Origin: Planctomycetota bacterium
GTDB taxonomy: Bacteria; Planctomycetota; UBA8742; UBA2392
Assembly: GCA_025993795.1 (NCBI GenBank)
Contig: JAMQHL010000031.1
Span: forward strand, 24,495 to 88,494
Reading direction: 5' to 3'
DNA length: 64,000 nucleotides
Made by a program: the position numbers and the translations under genes. Below the pieces are notes generated by a model, which had not been told where the DNA came from, searched no databases, and saw only the letters and a list, made by a program, of their open reading frames with translations. Each line of letters starts with the position of its first letter. Positions within the stretch are counted from its first letter, which is position 1. This document shows positions 25,721 through 35,147 of the stretch, piece by piece.

Positions 25721-27562
25721 ATGAGGATTCTGCTTTGCCTGTGCGTGCTGATTGCAGGTGCGCTTGATGCGGCAACGTTTACGGTCACGAGCCTGGGCGA
25801 CGCCGGCGCGGGCACGCTGCGCGATGCGATCACGCAGGCCAACGCCGCCGCCGGGGCCGACGACATCGCGTTCGCGACAACGCTCAACCTGCCCGGCACA
25901 ATCACTCTGCAGACCGCGCTTCCGGACATCACCGACGACTTGACGATCACCGGCCCATCGAGCGACGACCTGATTCTTCGGCGCAGCGCGACCGCAGCGG
26001 CGTTCCGGATATTCACGATCACCTCTGGCAGTGTCGAGATCAGCCACTTGTGGCTGCTGGACGGGCGAGTGGTCGGCGCCGCAGGAATGACCGCAGAAGG
26101 CGGGTGCATCCGCCATGCCGGTTCACTGGTGATCCGGGACAGCGTGATTGCCGACTGCAACGCCGTGGGTTTTGACGGCGGCGCCACTCTCAACGGCGAA
26201 GACGCGGCCGGCGGCGCAATCTTCAGCGCGGGCGACATCACGCTCGACGGCGTGGCAATCGTGGATTGTGTTGCGACGGGCGGAGGCACTTCCTTTGCAA
26301 TGGCACTGGCCGGCGACGGACGGGGTGGCGCTGTGATGCACACCAGCGGCTTGATGATCGTGCGCAAGAGCCGGATTTCGGGTTGTACCGCACAAGCCGG
26401 CGACGCCACGGGCGGCGGCGGCGTTGACGGCATCGCCGAAGGCAGCGCCATACACGCGACCGCATCTGTGTATCTGTATGACAGCGATGTGTCGGGCTGT
26501 GCCACGCAGGGCGCAACAGCCGTCGTGGACGGCGGTGCCTTGAACCTGTCGGGCGCGAACCTGATCGTTCGCAGCAGCGTGCGCAACAGTGCGGGCGTTG
26601 CGATCCGCAAGGCTGGGCCTTTGATGATGGAGAACTGCACGCTCAGCAGCAACCAGGGCGTGAGTCATGGTGGGTTGTGGCTTGATTCCACAGGGTTCAC
26701 GTCAACGCTTGCCTACTGCACGATTCACCTGAACTCGGGCACGGTTGCCGGCGGCATTGAGCTGACCGGGGGCGCCATGGAACTCGAGGGATGTATCGTC
26801 GCCGGCAACACCGGCGCGTCACCTGACTTGGCGGGCGCTTTCAGCGACCTGGACAACAACCTGATTGGCGATGAAACGGGCAGCACCGGTTTCACCATCA
26901 GCCTGCTGGTTGGAAACCTCCTGAACCCGATCAACCCCGGCCTTGGCGCATTGCAGGCGATGGGCAGCTTCACATGGGGACACGCGCCGGTGTGGGGCAG
27001 CTTTGCCATCGACCGCGGAGGCAGCGGTGCACCGATCGACGACCAGCGCGGCGCCAACCGGTTGTTCGGCGGCATTCCTGACATCGGCGCCATTGAATTC
27101 ATTGCCAACCAGCAGCCGGACTTCACAGGCGGCGGCAGCGTTTCTACAAAGTCTGACGGCAAGTCGGTGATCGTGGCAGGTTGGGCAAGCAATATCAGCG
27201 CCGGCGCAGCCTGGGAGTCCGGCCAGACGCTGACGTTTCTGTTGCTGGGCAGCAGCTACGGATTCAAGGACAGGCCGTCGATCAATGCGACTACCGGAGA
27301 CCTGACTTTCCGGTCAGAAAAGGGCCAGGGCGGCACTTTTGTTTTTGACGTCTACCTGCTGGATAACGGCGGCACAGCCAACGGCGGCATTGATTCGTCG
27401 GTGCGCCGCACGCTGCTGATCTCGATCAAGGAAGTCGACGACCCCGATGACGATCCGGACTGCAGCGCGCACACAGGCAGCCGTGGCTTGCCGCTTGGGC
27501 TGCTGACAATTGCGCTTGTGGCCTTGTGGCGGCGGGCAATGAAAACCCGCCGGTCACGTTGA
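25721..27562 (+). CDS. Surface protein, parallel beta-helix, C-terminal sorting-type tag
   Basis: The ATG at 25721 has AGGAGC upstream and a signal peptide (MRILLCLCVLIAGALDA). The mature N-terminus FTVTSLGDAGAGTLRDAI is the CSLREA-type start seen on many bacterial surface proteins. Repeated short turns (GGAIFSAGDITLDGVAIVDC, GGALNLSGANLIVRSSV) indicate a right-handed beta-helix. Near residue 445 (DQRGANRLFGGIPDIGAIEF) lies the end of a choice-of-anchor-Q-like region. The last 35 residues have Cys, then a hydrophobic stretch (GLPLGLLTIALVALW), then RR and KTRRSR. That is the tripartite layout of C-terminal protein-sorting tags. Length is 613 residues. It is paralogous in design to the next gene. 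Confidence 0.8.
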   Translation: MRILLCLCVLIAGALDAATFTVTSLGDAGAGTLRDAITQANAAAGADDIAFATTLNLPGTITLQTALPDITDDLTITGPSSDDLILRRSATAAAFRIFTITSGSVEISHLWLLDGRVVGAAGMTAEGGCIRHAGSLVIRDSVIADCNAVGFDGGATLNGEDAAGGAIFSAGDITLDGVAIVDCVATGGGTSFAMALAGDGRGGAVMHTSGLMIVRKSRISGCTAQAGDATGGGGVDGIAEGSAIHATASVYLYDSDVSGCATQGATAVVDGGALNLSGANLIVRSSVRNSAGVAIRKAGPLMMENCTLSSNQGVSHGGLWLDSTGFTSTLAYCTIHLNSGTVAGGIELTGGAMELEGCIVAGNTGASPDLAGAFSDLDNNLIGDETGSTGFTISLLVGNLLNPINPGLGALQAMGSFTWGHAPVWGSFAIDRGGSGAPIDDQRGANRLFGGIPDIGAIEFIANQQPDFTGGGSVSTKSDGKSVIVAGWASNISAGAAWESGQTLTFLLLGSSYGFKDRPSINATTGDLTFRSEKGQGGTFVFDVYLLDNGGTANGGIDSSVRRTLLISIKEVDDPDDDPDCSAHTGSRGLPLGLLTIALVALWRRAMKTRRSR

Positions 27563-27632
27563 CAAGGACAGGTATACGACGCCAGTGATCGCTCACGGGG
27601 CTGAAAGCCCGCGTATCGAAAGGAAGGAAACC

Positions 27633-29501
27633 ATGGCAATGACCAGATGGCTCTGTGTGATGTTGTTTGCGTTCGGCTGTCTTCCGCTGATGGCGCAAAA
27701 CCAGTTTACCGTGACGACAGTGGCCGACTCCGGCGCCGGCAGCCTGCGCCAGGCAATCATCGATGCCAACGCCCTGCCGAACCAGGTCGTCAGCATGGTG
27801 ATTGTGCCCGACGAGATTCGCTTTCAGTCGGGCGTCACCGGCACAATCACGCTGCTGAGTTCGCTGCCCCAGGTCACGGAAGGTGTCAGCATCATCGGCC
27901 CCGGCCGCACCCTGCTGACAGTCAGCGGCACCAACACATTGCGGATCATTGACTCGCAACTAGGGACGTACATGGCCATTTCGCGCATGACACTGGCCAA
28001 CGGCCGCGCTGACGGTGACGGTGGCGCGATTTTTTCACGCGGCTGGACGGTCATCAGCGATGTTGCCTTCACCAACTGCCATGCCGTGGGCGCAAGCTCC
28101 GGCAGCGGGCCAGGCGTGGCGGGGCGCGGCGGCGCGATCTTTCATCAGCCGCTGATCGCCGAGTTGTGGGTCACAAACTCGCTGTTTGACGGGTGCAGTG
28201 CCGACGGCGGCAACGGCACCAACGGCAACGGTGGCGCGGGCCATGGCGGCGCGATCTTCTTGTCCAATGGTTTGGGGCGCTTCTCGCTCAGCACGTTCCA
28301 GAACTGCGCCGCCACCGGCGGCGACACCACCACCACCGGCAGCGGCGGTCAGGCCGCGGGCGGGGCGATCTACGCCGACTCAACACTGGACATTGACGAT
28401 GTCGTGATCACCACATGCAGTGCAACCGGCGGCACAACCACAACAACCTCAGCGGAAGGTGGCCGAGCCTACGGCGGCGGCATCCGCGCGCTTTCGGCCA
28501 TCGACGCGCTGCGCCTTGATGTCAATGGTTGCTCCGCAACCGGGGGCGCGCCGGGCGCCGGCGGAAACAGCGGCGAAGCCGGCGGCGGCGGCTTGCACAG
28601 CGACGCGGGAACGGGCGTCACTGTTGAGCTGCGGCTTGCCAAGATCGCGCAATGCGCTACTGCAAGCACAAGCGGCTTTTCGTTCGGCGGGGCGATTGCG
28701 GTGGACGCGATTTTCAACCTGATCGAGTCACACATCGACCAGTGCACCGCAGACGACAGCGGCGGCGGCATTCACAATGAAGGCAGCGACAACGTGCAGA
28801 TCATCCGCAGCACAATCAGCGGCTGCACGGGAAGCGGCATCACAGCCATCGGCACCCCGTCGTTCATGATCCAGAACAGCACCGTCAGCGGCAATGACGG
28901 CGGCGCGGCGGCGGGCGGTGTCCAGAACGACGGCGCCTTGATGCAGATCAGTTTCAGCACCATCACCGCCAACAGTGGCACCACATGGGGCGGCGTGTAC
29001 CGCACGAGCGGCACGCTCACGATTGTCGGCAGCATTGTCGCGGGCAACACCGGTAGCGGGGCGGCAGCCGACATCGACGCTCAGGGCAGCATGGCGATCG
29101 AGAACAGCGTGGTCGGCATCCAGGACCCCGCAGCAGTCGCGGTTGACGGGACCAGTGGCAACCAGGTCGGCAGCCTTGGCACTCCGCTGAATGCGATGCT
29201 ATCCACGCTCGCCAGCAATGGTGGCCCGACGCCCACACACGCGCTGCTTGCAGGCAGCCCCGCAATCAACATGGGCGGTACCACGGGCGTTCCGACCACG
29301 GACCAGCGAAATGCCGTACGCGACCAGGGCATTGCCGACGCCGGCAGTTACGAGTTTGGCGCGTCACCGCCCAACACCGGCGGCAATGCCGGGGCCGAAG
29401 GCGACGCGCGCTGCACCACGGGCGCAGGTGGCATAAACTGGCTGGCCCTGCTGGGGCTTCTGGCCGCCCTGACGATCATAGTCCGTTTGCGGCGCGCCTA
29501 A
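27633..29501 (+). CDS. Surface protein, parallel beta-helix, C-terminal sorting-type tag
   Basis: The ATG at 27633 has GGAAGGAAA upstream. A signal peptide (TRWLCVMLFAFGCLPLMAQ) leads to FTVTTVADSGAGSLRQAI, the same CSLREA-type start as the previous gene. The body is Gly/Ala/Ser-rich with many GGAI/GGGI turns (GRGGAIFHQPLIAELWV, GHGGAIFLSNGLGRFSL). It ends in a choice-of-anchor-Q-like segment (AINMGGTTGVPTTDQRNAV, DAGSYEFGA). The C-terminus is C, TTGAGG, INWLALLGLLAALTIIV, then RLRRA: again Cys, membrane span, Arg cluster. The mature protein is likely anchored at or released from the cell surface. It probably shares a transcript with the previous gene (70-bp gap). The stop codon overlaps that of the convergent metallophosphoesterase. 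Confidence 0.8.
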   Translation: MAMTRWLCVMLFAFGCLPLMAQNQFTVTTVADSGAGSLRQAIIDANALPNQVVSMVIVPDEIRFQSGVTGTITLLSSLPQVTEGVSIIGPGRTLLTVSGTNTLRIIDSQLGTYMAISRMTLANGRADGDGGAIFSRGWTVISDVAFTNCHAVGASSGSGPGVAGRGGAIFHQPLIAELWVTNSLFDGCSADGGNGTNGNGGAGHGGAIFLSNGLGRFSLSTFQNCAATGGDTTTTGSGGQAAGGAIYADSTLDIDDVVITTCSATGGTTTTTSAEGGRAYGGGIRALSAIDALRLDVNGCSATGGAPGAGGNSGEAGGGGLHSDAGTGVTVELRLAKIAQCATASTSGFSFGGAIAVDAIFNLIESHIDQCTADDSGGGIHNEGSDNVQIIRSTISGCTGSGITAIGTPSFMIQNSTVSGNDGGAAAGGVQNDGALMQISFSTITANSGTTWGGVYRTSGTLTIVGSIVAGNTGSGAAADIDAQGSMAIENSVVGIQDPAAVAVDGTSGNQVGSLGTPLNAMLSTLASNGGPTPTHALLAGSPAINMGGTTGVPTTDQRNAVRDQGIADAGSYEFGASPPNTGGNAGAEGDARCTTGAGGINWLALLGLLAALTIIVRLRRA

Positions 29502-30130
29502 AGGTCGACCACGATCGCCGGGCGCATTCCGCGATGACCCGCATCAAGACTGGAGGCGTTCACAAAATGGACGCCTCCAGCCGTTTGCTCGCCATACCCT
29601 TCGTGGATGTGCCCGAAAATATGCACACGCGGCTTGATGCGGGGCAATGCTGCTCGCAGCTCTTCACACCCGACTAATCTGCCATCGTGGGTCTCATCCA
29701 GAATGCCGTGGGGCGGGCTGTGAGTGACCAGCACGTCAATGCCGACCGGCACCTTCGCCCACACCCGGCGCAAGGGCTCGCCGCGTTCCAGGTTGAATGC
29801 CCAGTGCATGAAACGCGGCTGCCACGGTGAGCCCCAAAATCGCAAGCCCTCCAGCTCGATACCGCTGTCCTGCAGAAAGTGCACGTCCGAGCAGCCGGCC
29901 CTCAGGGTTCTTGCCGCAGCCTCAGGTTCTGACTCGAACAACGAGTCGTGATTGCCGGCAACGACAACACGATGTGAGAAGGGCTGGGCATGAAGCCAGT
30001 CGGAAAACCGGCGAACATCGTGAGCATCGCCGATCCCGCAGAAGTCCCCAGCGTGCACAAGGACGTCGCCTTCCGGCAACTGCAGAGAGTCGTGGCGGCC
30101 GTGGGTGTCGCTGATGCAGACCAGTCTCAT
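29498..30130 (-). CDS. Calcineurin-like metallophosphoesterase (MPPED-like)
   Basis: The 210-residue protein has the full metal-site series: CISDTHGRH (Asp8, His10), HAGDFCG, AGNHDSLF, VTHSPPHGILD and FGHIHEGYG. The DxH...GD...GNHD...GHIH pattern is that of calcineurin-like phosphoesterases. The order and spacing are closest to the MPPED1/2 phosphodiesterase group, whose natural substrates in bacteria are unclear. No signal peptide is present, so it is cytoplasmic. Its stop (TAG) shares bases with the stop (TAA) of the convergent surface-protein gene, leaving no room for a separate terminator. The upstream 289-bp AT-richer region must contain its promoter. Confidence 0.88.
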   Translation of the reverse strand: MRLVCISDTHGRHDSLQLPEGDVLVHAGDFCGIGDAHDVRRFSDWLHAQPFSHRVVVAGNHDSLFESEPEAAARTLRAGCSDVHFLQDSGIELEGLRFWGSPWQPRFMHWAFNLERGEPLRRVWAKVPVGIDVLVTHSPPHGILDETHDGRLVGCEELRAALPRIKPRVHIFGHIHEGYGEQTAGGVHFVNASSLDAGHRGMRPAIVVDL

Positions 30131-30419
30131 CCGGTTTCCAGCCAGCTACTTAAGTCATTTTGTGTTCAATCTCATCTGGGCAGTTTACAACGAACGCCCC
30201 GCCAAGCGCGCCTCCCAGTATCATACATTCTGCATTATTCGCGCCTAAACCGTACACGGATAAACATATCGCATCCGTTCGTGGTAAGTGCTCTAATGCG
30301 ACAGCAGCTTAATCGATTGGTTCGTCCGAATGCGACGCAAATGGCCCCCACACGGGGGACCGGGGAGAGTAAGACTTATTTGCGGTATTTCTTTTATTAT
30401 TCTTATTGTGGGGAGGAAC
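30131..30419. promoter_or_regulatory. Divergent AT-rich promoter region
   Basis: This 289-bp gap separates two divergent genes and is visibly richer in A/T than its surroundings, especially 30373-30410 (TTATTTGCGG ... TTTTATTATTCTTATTG). A C5/G5 inverted repeat (CCCCC-ACAC-GGGGG, about 30345-30358) precedes that T-rich run. The pair resembles an attenuator or the end of a leader RNA. A GGGAGG ribosome site stands just before the ATG at 30420. No coding sequence is supported here. Confidence 0.5.
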
Positions 30420-33400
30420 ATGAACTATTTAGTTTGCTTGGCGGCAGCAGCCGCCACCCTCGTTGGCGTGTGCAACCTGTCAGCTCAGGCCCAGGCGCCC
30501 GGCGCCGAATACGGTCTGCCGGTCGCGTCGCAAACACGCGTGGCGACTCACTACCGGTTGCCTGACGGCAGCCTGCGCGCAGTGCTGACCGTCAAGCCGC
30601 ACAACTACCAGGATTCCGACGGCAACTGGCACGTGATCGACGAAACGCTCAAGCGCGACGTTGAGTACGCCTACAAGAACCTCGAAAACGGTCTGACCTC
30701 ACGCTTTCCGGACGCACTTGCCGACGGCATTCGATTTGCCGGCCACAACCAGCCCGCCGTCACGCTGCGCCCGGCCCAACTTGTCGGCTATGCGGCAGAC
30801 GGCTCCGTGCTGAACGCTGTCACGCCCTGGCGCGCGTTCGCGCAGCAGGAAGGCGACAAGACGGTATTCTACCCGGGCCTGTACAACGGCGTCACCGACG
30901 AATACGTGCTCGGGCCGGATATGGTCAAGCACAACATGGTGGTCTATCGCAACGGTCTGGCCGGATATGAAGCCAGCGAGTTCGTTGCCGGAGAATACAT
31001 GCTGGATATGCCGGCCGGCTGGTCGGCCCAGGCAAGCAACCGCAAACTGCGCCTGCTGAATGAGTTCGGCGAATGCATCTATGAAGTCGGCGCGGTGGAC
31101 GCCTTTGATGCGGCCGGCGAAGTTTTCAACGGTGATCTTACCTGGCGCCTCGATGGCACGGTGCTGCACCTCGGCATGAAGGTTTCGACGGCATGGCTGC
31201 TCGACGCGCAGCGCCAGTGGCCAGTACGCATCGACCCGACGCTGACGCTGCAGCCTGATGGCACCGTGGGCAAGGATGCATTGCTCTACTCAGGTGGTGG
31301 CAATTTTGGCACATATGAATTCATGACCTTCAACAGCGGTGGCGACACTGAAGGCATCATCGAATACAATCTGTCCTCGATGCCCAGCGGCGCAACGGTC
31401 ACGGCCGCGCAGTTCGAGGCGTGGCATCTGTACAACACGATCACCGGCCATGTGGTGAACCTGTACACAGCCAGCGCAGCTTGGGTTGAGTCAACAATCG
31501 CCTGGTCAACCAAGCCTGCGCGCTCGGCCACCCAGTCCTCTTCGCTGACATTCACGAACGGCTCGCCGAATGTGTGGCGAATCTGGACAGGGCTCGGAAC
31601 GCTGGTGGCAAGCTGGCTTAACAGCAGTGTTGCCAACAACGGCTTCTATATCGTCAACACCACTAATTCAGTGTTTGTTGCTTACCTCCGTTCCAGCGAC
31701 TGGACCACGGCCACTGAGCGCCCGAAGCTGGTGATCGACTACTCGAACACCCCGCCCTCAGTCACCAGTGTCTCGCCCAATCCCGTAAGCTGGAGCCAGA
31801 CACTGACCATCACCGGCACCAGCCTCACCGGCGCGACGGCGGTAACGATCGGCGGTGTCGCCGCCGCAATCACCAGCAACACCGCTACACAGATTGAAGT
31901 GACGGTGGCCGATACCACGCCCACCGGGTCGGGTCGCGTCGTGTCGGTAACCACGGGTTCCGGCTCTGACAGCACACAGACCGTTACGGTCAACGGCGCT
32001 GCGCCGGTCTTGACCAGCGGTGCACCGAACCCGGTAAGCTGGCTGCAGACACTGACGATCACCGGCAGCAACCTCTCCAGTACCACGGCCGTATCGATCG
32101 GCGGCACAGCGGCAGCCATCACGGCGACCACAGCGACAACAGTTCAAGTCACCGTCTCAGACAGCACGGCCACTGGCTCACAGACTGTGGCAGTAACCAA
32201 CTCGATCGGCACTACCAGCACTCTCAGCGTAACGGTTTCAGGCGTCGCACCGACCGTGACAGGCCTTGCGCCCGACCCGGTAGACTGGGGCCAGACCCTG
32301 ACCATTACGGGCAACTACCTGGCGAGCACCAGCGCCGTCACGGTTGGCGGCACTGCCGCGGCAATTACATCGGCAAGCACGACAAGTGTGCAGGTGACGG
32401 TGGCAAACAACACGCCGACGGGATCGCAGGTGGTGTCGGTCACGACCAGCGGCGGCAACAACAGTGCCAACTCAGTCACTGTGAACAGCGTAGCACCCGT
32501 GATTGCGACAGTCTCACCCAACCCTGTGAGCTGGTTGCAGACCCTGACGATCACCGGAACATTCCTGTCCAACGCCACAGCAGTAACGGTGGGTGGCACA
32601 GCCGCCGCGATTACGTCCAACACGGCAACGCAGGTGCAGGTGACGGTTGCTGATGGCACACCAACAGGCAGCCAGAACGTTGTGGTGACTACGGCCGTTG
32701 GCAACAGCAACACTCAAAGCGTTACCGTCAACAGTGTGGCACCAGTGGCAACCAGCGCCGCACCCGACCCCGTGAACTGGAGCCAGCAACTGACGATCAC
32801 CGGCAACTACCTGGCAACCACCTCGTCGGTCACCATCGGCGGCGTGACCCAGGCGCTCGGCACGGTAAGCACTACGTCTGTGCAGGTGACAGTGGACTTC
32901 AGCACTCCGACCGGTTCGCAGACGATTGTGGTGACCACGTCAGGCGGCGCCAACAACACGCTCTCCGTGACCGTGAACGCGTTGCCCCCGGCGATCACGA
33001 CGGCCACACCCAACCCGGTGCGTTGGTACCAGGCATTGACCATCACAGGCACCGGCCTTGGCAGCGCCACCTCGGTAACTGTCGGCGGCGTCAGCCTGAC
33101 CCCGCAAAGCAACACGATGACACAGATCGTCGTCAACATCCCCGACACCATGGCCACGGGCGTACAGACCGTACAGGTCACCACCGCTCACGGCAGTGAC
33201 AGCACCTCCGTGACCGTCAATGGCGCACCGCCCGTCACGACCAACGTCTCGCCGGGCAGCGTGATGCAGGGCCAGTCGATCACGATCACGGGCACGGGAC
33301 TGGGTAACGCTACGGTTGCCGTGGGCGGCGCCAATGCTCAGATCACGTCCAACAGCATGACGCAGATCGTTGCCAGCATTACCGGGTTCACACCGGCGGG

Positions 33401-33614
33401 TACCCATGCGGTCAACGTAACCACAGCGCACGGCACCGCGAACAACCTGACGCTTACCGTCACCAGCGCCAGCGTGACAGGAGGAGCCGGCGGTGGCGGC
33501 GGTGGTGGAGGCGGTGGGTGCGCAAGCAGCACCGGCGGCGCAACCTGGATGCTGGGCGTGCTGGCCCTGCTGGCATGTGCAGCGGTGCTGCGACGCCGTC
33601 GCGCAGGAGCATAG
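30420..33614 (+). CDS. Large surface protein: DNRLRE-like domain, seven TIG/IPT repeats, sorting-type tag
   Basis: The ATG at 30420 (GGGAGG upstream) gives 1064 residues with a signal peptide (NYLVCLAAAAATLVGVCNLSAQA). The first 440 residues include a DNRLRE-like region (DALLYSGGGNFGTYEFMTF, then WVESTIAWSTKPA and RPKLVIDY), known from secreted proteins. Seven immunoglobulin-like TIG/IPT repeats of about 80 residues follow, each opening with a variant of APxxTSxSPNPVSWxQTLTI. The protein ends in a Gly10 run, CASSTGG, ATWMLGVLALLACAAVL and RRRRAGA. That again is a Cys, hydrophobic span and Arg cluster, as in tripartite sorting signals. It is probably an extended surface adhesin or matrix protein. 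A strong terminator follows. Confidence 0.83.
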   Translation: MNYLVCLAAAAATLVGVCNLSAQAQAPGAEYGLPVASQTRVATHYRLPDGSLRAVLTVKPHNYQDSDGNWHVIDETLKRDVEYAYKNLENGLTSRFPDALADGIRFAGHNQPAVTLRPAQLVGYAADGSVLNAVTPWRAFAQQEGDKTVFYPGLYNGVTDEYVLGPDMVKHNMVVYRNGLAGYEASEFVAGEYMLDMPAGWSAQASNRKLRLLNEFGECIYEVGAVDAFDAAGEVFNGDLTWRLDGTVLHLGMKVSTAWLLDAQRQWPVRIDPTLTLQPDGTVGKDALLYSGGGNFGTYEFMTFNSGGDTEGIIEYNLSSMPSGATVTAAQFEAWHLYNTITGHVVNLYTASAAWVESTIAWSTKPARSATQSSSLTFTNGSPNVWRIWTGLGTLVASWLNSSVANNGFYIVNTTNSVFVAYLRSSDWTTATERPKLVIDYSNTPPSVTSVSPNPVSWSQTLTITGTSLTGATAVTIGGVAAAITSNTATQIEVTVADTTPTGSGRVVSVTTGSGSDSTQTVTVNGAAPVLTSGAPNPVSWLQTLTITGSNLSSTTAVSIGGTAAAITATTATTVQVTVSDSTATGSQTVAVTNSIGTTSTLSVTVSGVAPTVTGLAPDPVDWGQTLTITGNYLASTSAVTVGGTAAAITSASTTSVQVTVANNTPTGSQVVSVTTSGGNNSANSVTVNSVAPVIATVSPNPVSWLQTLTITGTFLSNATAVTVGGTAAAITSNTATQVQVTVADGTPTGSQNVVVTTAVGNSNTQSVTVNSVAPVATSAAPDPVNWSQQLTITGNYLATTSSVTIGGVTQALGTVSTTSVQVTVDFSTPTGSQTIVVTTSGGANNTLSVTVNALPPAITTATPNPVRWYQALTITGTGLGSATSVTVGGVSLTPQSNTMTQIVVNIPDTMATGVQTVQVTTAHGSDSTSVTVNGAPPVTTNVSPGSVMQGQSITITGTGLGNATVAVGGANAQITSNSMTQIVASITGFTPAGTHAVNVTTAHGTANNLTLTVTSASVTGGAGGGGGGGGGGCASSTGGATWMLGVLALLACAAVLRRRRAGA
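31747..33474 (+). repeat. Seven tandem TIG/IPT-coding repeats
   Basis: Seven units of about 240 bp encode repeated immunoglobulin-like domains inside the large surface protein. Unit starts are marked by codons for PNPVSW or PDPVNW and the following LTITG. The last unit is the most divergent (SPGSVMQGQ). Confidence 0.85.
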
Positions 33615-33633
33615 AACGCAAGATTCCGCAAGA

Positions 33634-33667
33634 CGACAGGCGCCCCCCGGCGCCTGTCGTTTCTTTT
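33634..33667 (+). terminator. Strong intrinsic terminator
   Basis: An 11-bp perfect stem (33634-33644 with 33649-33659) with a CCCC loop is followed by TTTCTTTT, 20 bp after the stop of the TIG-repeat protein. Confidence 0.9.
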
Positions 33668-33729
33668 CCACGGCGCGCGCGCCCATGGCGGCACCGTGCG
33701 GCTGGGCTATCATGCGGCGGGAGTGATCG

Positions 33730-35040
33730 ATGGCTGAAACCTCTGAGCACCGCAGCAAACCGAACTTCTTCGACATCGACTTCGGCAAAGCGCCGTTCAT
33801 CGCGATCTGGGAAGTTACGCGTGCGTGTGACCTGCGCTGCGTGCACTGCCGCGCCGAGGCCATCCCCAACCGCAACCCCGACGAGCTCACGCGCGAGCAG
33901 GGCTTCAAGCTGATCGAGGACCTGCGGGCGTTCTCAGAAACGGCGCCGCCGCTGTTCGTAATTACAGGCGGCGACCCCCTGAAGTCGCCTTATGTATACG
34001 ACTACATCAAGCACGCCGACGACGTTGGCTTGCGCGTGGCAGTCACGCCATCAGCTACGGGCCTGCTGACCCGCGAAGCCATTCACAAGATGAAGGAACA
34101 CGGCTTGACGCGCTTGGCGATAAGTCTTGACGGGTCAACAGCCGAGATCCACGACAATTTCCGGCGCCAACCCGGCTCCTATGCCCACACGATTCGTGCG
34201 ATCAAGGACGCGCTGGCCGAAGGGCTGACGGTGCAGATCAACACCACGATCTCGCGCTGGAACATGAACGACATCGACAACCTGTGCGAGCTGATGCAGA
34301 AGCTCGGGCTTACGCTGTGGGCAGCTTTCTTCCTCGTGCCCACCGGCCGCGGCGAAGAAACCGACGAGATTTCACCTGAGCAGTACGAGCAGGCGCTGCA
34401 CAAACTTTATGAAACTGCCCGCAAAGCCGACTTTGACCTCAAGACTACCGCTGCCCCCCACTACCGCCGCGTAGTGCTGCAGGCCCAGCGTGGCCAGGGC
34501 ATGTCCGGCGACAGCAACGCATACCTCAAGCCCCGCAAAGAGGGCGGCAGCGTCGCAGACCGAAACGCAGAGGGCCCGCCTGCATGGGTGTTGCGCCCAA
34601 TGAAGCCGGGCGGATGGTCGCGCGGTGACGCCATCGGTCGCGCGGCGCGGGGCGTGAATGACGGCAACGGGTTCATCTTCATTGACCACGTCGGTGAGGT
34701 CTACCCAAGCGGGTTCCTGCCACTGAAGTGCGGGAACGTGAAGTCGCAGTCGATTGTCGAAATCTACCGCAACAACCCGCACCTTGTGCGCATGCGCGAT
34801 TTCAGCCAGCTCAAAGGCAAGTGCTGGGCGTGCGACTATCGCGACGTATGCGGGGGTGCGCGTTCACGGGCGTTTGCCGTCACCGGCGATTATCTGGCCA
34901 GCGAACCCTACTGCACTTATGTCCCGCCCGCCCTGCAGCATGTGAAAGGCGTCAACTGGCTGGCCCCGGACATGCTGATCAAAGACGTGCGCGAACACAT
35001 CAAGCCGGAAGAACTCGTCCGCATCGAAAAGCCTGAATAG
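33730..35040 (+). CDS. Radical SAM/SPASM domain protein
   Basis: The 436-residue protein has the radical SAM cluster motif CDLRCVHC (Cys33, Cys37, Cys40) within WEVTRACDLRCVHCRAEA. VITGGDPLKSP follows (GGE-equivalent motif), and a C-terminal SPASM-type cysteine set reads KCGN ... CWACDYRDVCGG ... CTY. This layout is shared with haem-modifying enzymes (AhbD, NirJ) and with the TIGR04053 group, which is my best guess. It binds SAM at a 4Fe-4S cluster and probably one or two auxiliary clusters. No precursor peptide or haem gene is adjacent, so the substrate stays open. The start is the ATG at 33730 with GGGAG upstream (33719-33723). Confidence 0.85.
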   Translation: MAETSEHRSKPNFFDIDFGKAPFIAIWEVTRACDLRCVHCRAEAIPNRNPDELTREQGFKLIEDLRAFSETAPPLFVITGGDPLKSPYVYDYIKHADDVGLRVAVTPSATGLLTREAIHKMKEHGLTRLAISLDGSTAEIHDNFRRQPGSYAHTIRAIKDALAEGLTVQINTTISRWNMNDIDNLCELMQKLGLTLWAAFFLVPTGRGEETDEISPEQYEQALHKLYETARKADFDLKTTAAPHYRRVVLQAQRGQGMSGDSNAYLKPRKEGGSVADRNAEGPPAWVLRPMKPGGWSRGDAIGRAARGVNDGNGFIFIDHVGEVYPSGFLPLKCGNVKSQSIVEIYRNNPHLVRMRDFSQLKGKCWACDYRDVCGGARSRAFAVTGDYLASEPYCTYVPPALQHVKGVNWLAPDMLIKDVREHIKPEELVRIEKPE

Positions 35041-35047
35041 ACCCTGC

Positions 35048-35068
35048 TGCGCGGGTTGCGCAATTTTT
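35048..35068 (+). terminator. Weak intrinsic terminator
   Basis: A short 5-bp stem TGCGC/GCGCA with a GGGTT loop is followed by AATTTTT, eight bases after the radical SAM gene. Confidence 0.5.
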
Positions 35069-35147
35069 CCGCGTGAGACAGCCACGCCCGGCGCGACTAT
35101 CCCCAACGCAACGATACAGCCCGCTTCGGGCGACCACGGAGGATTTC

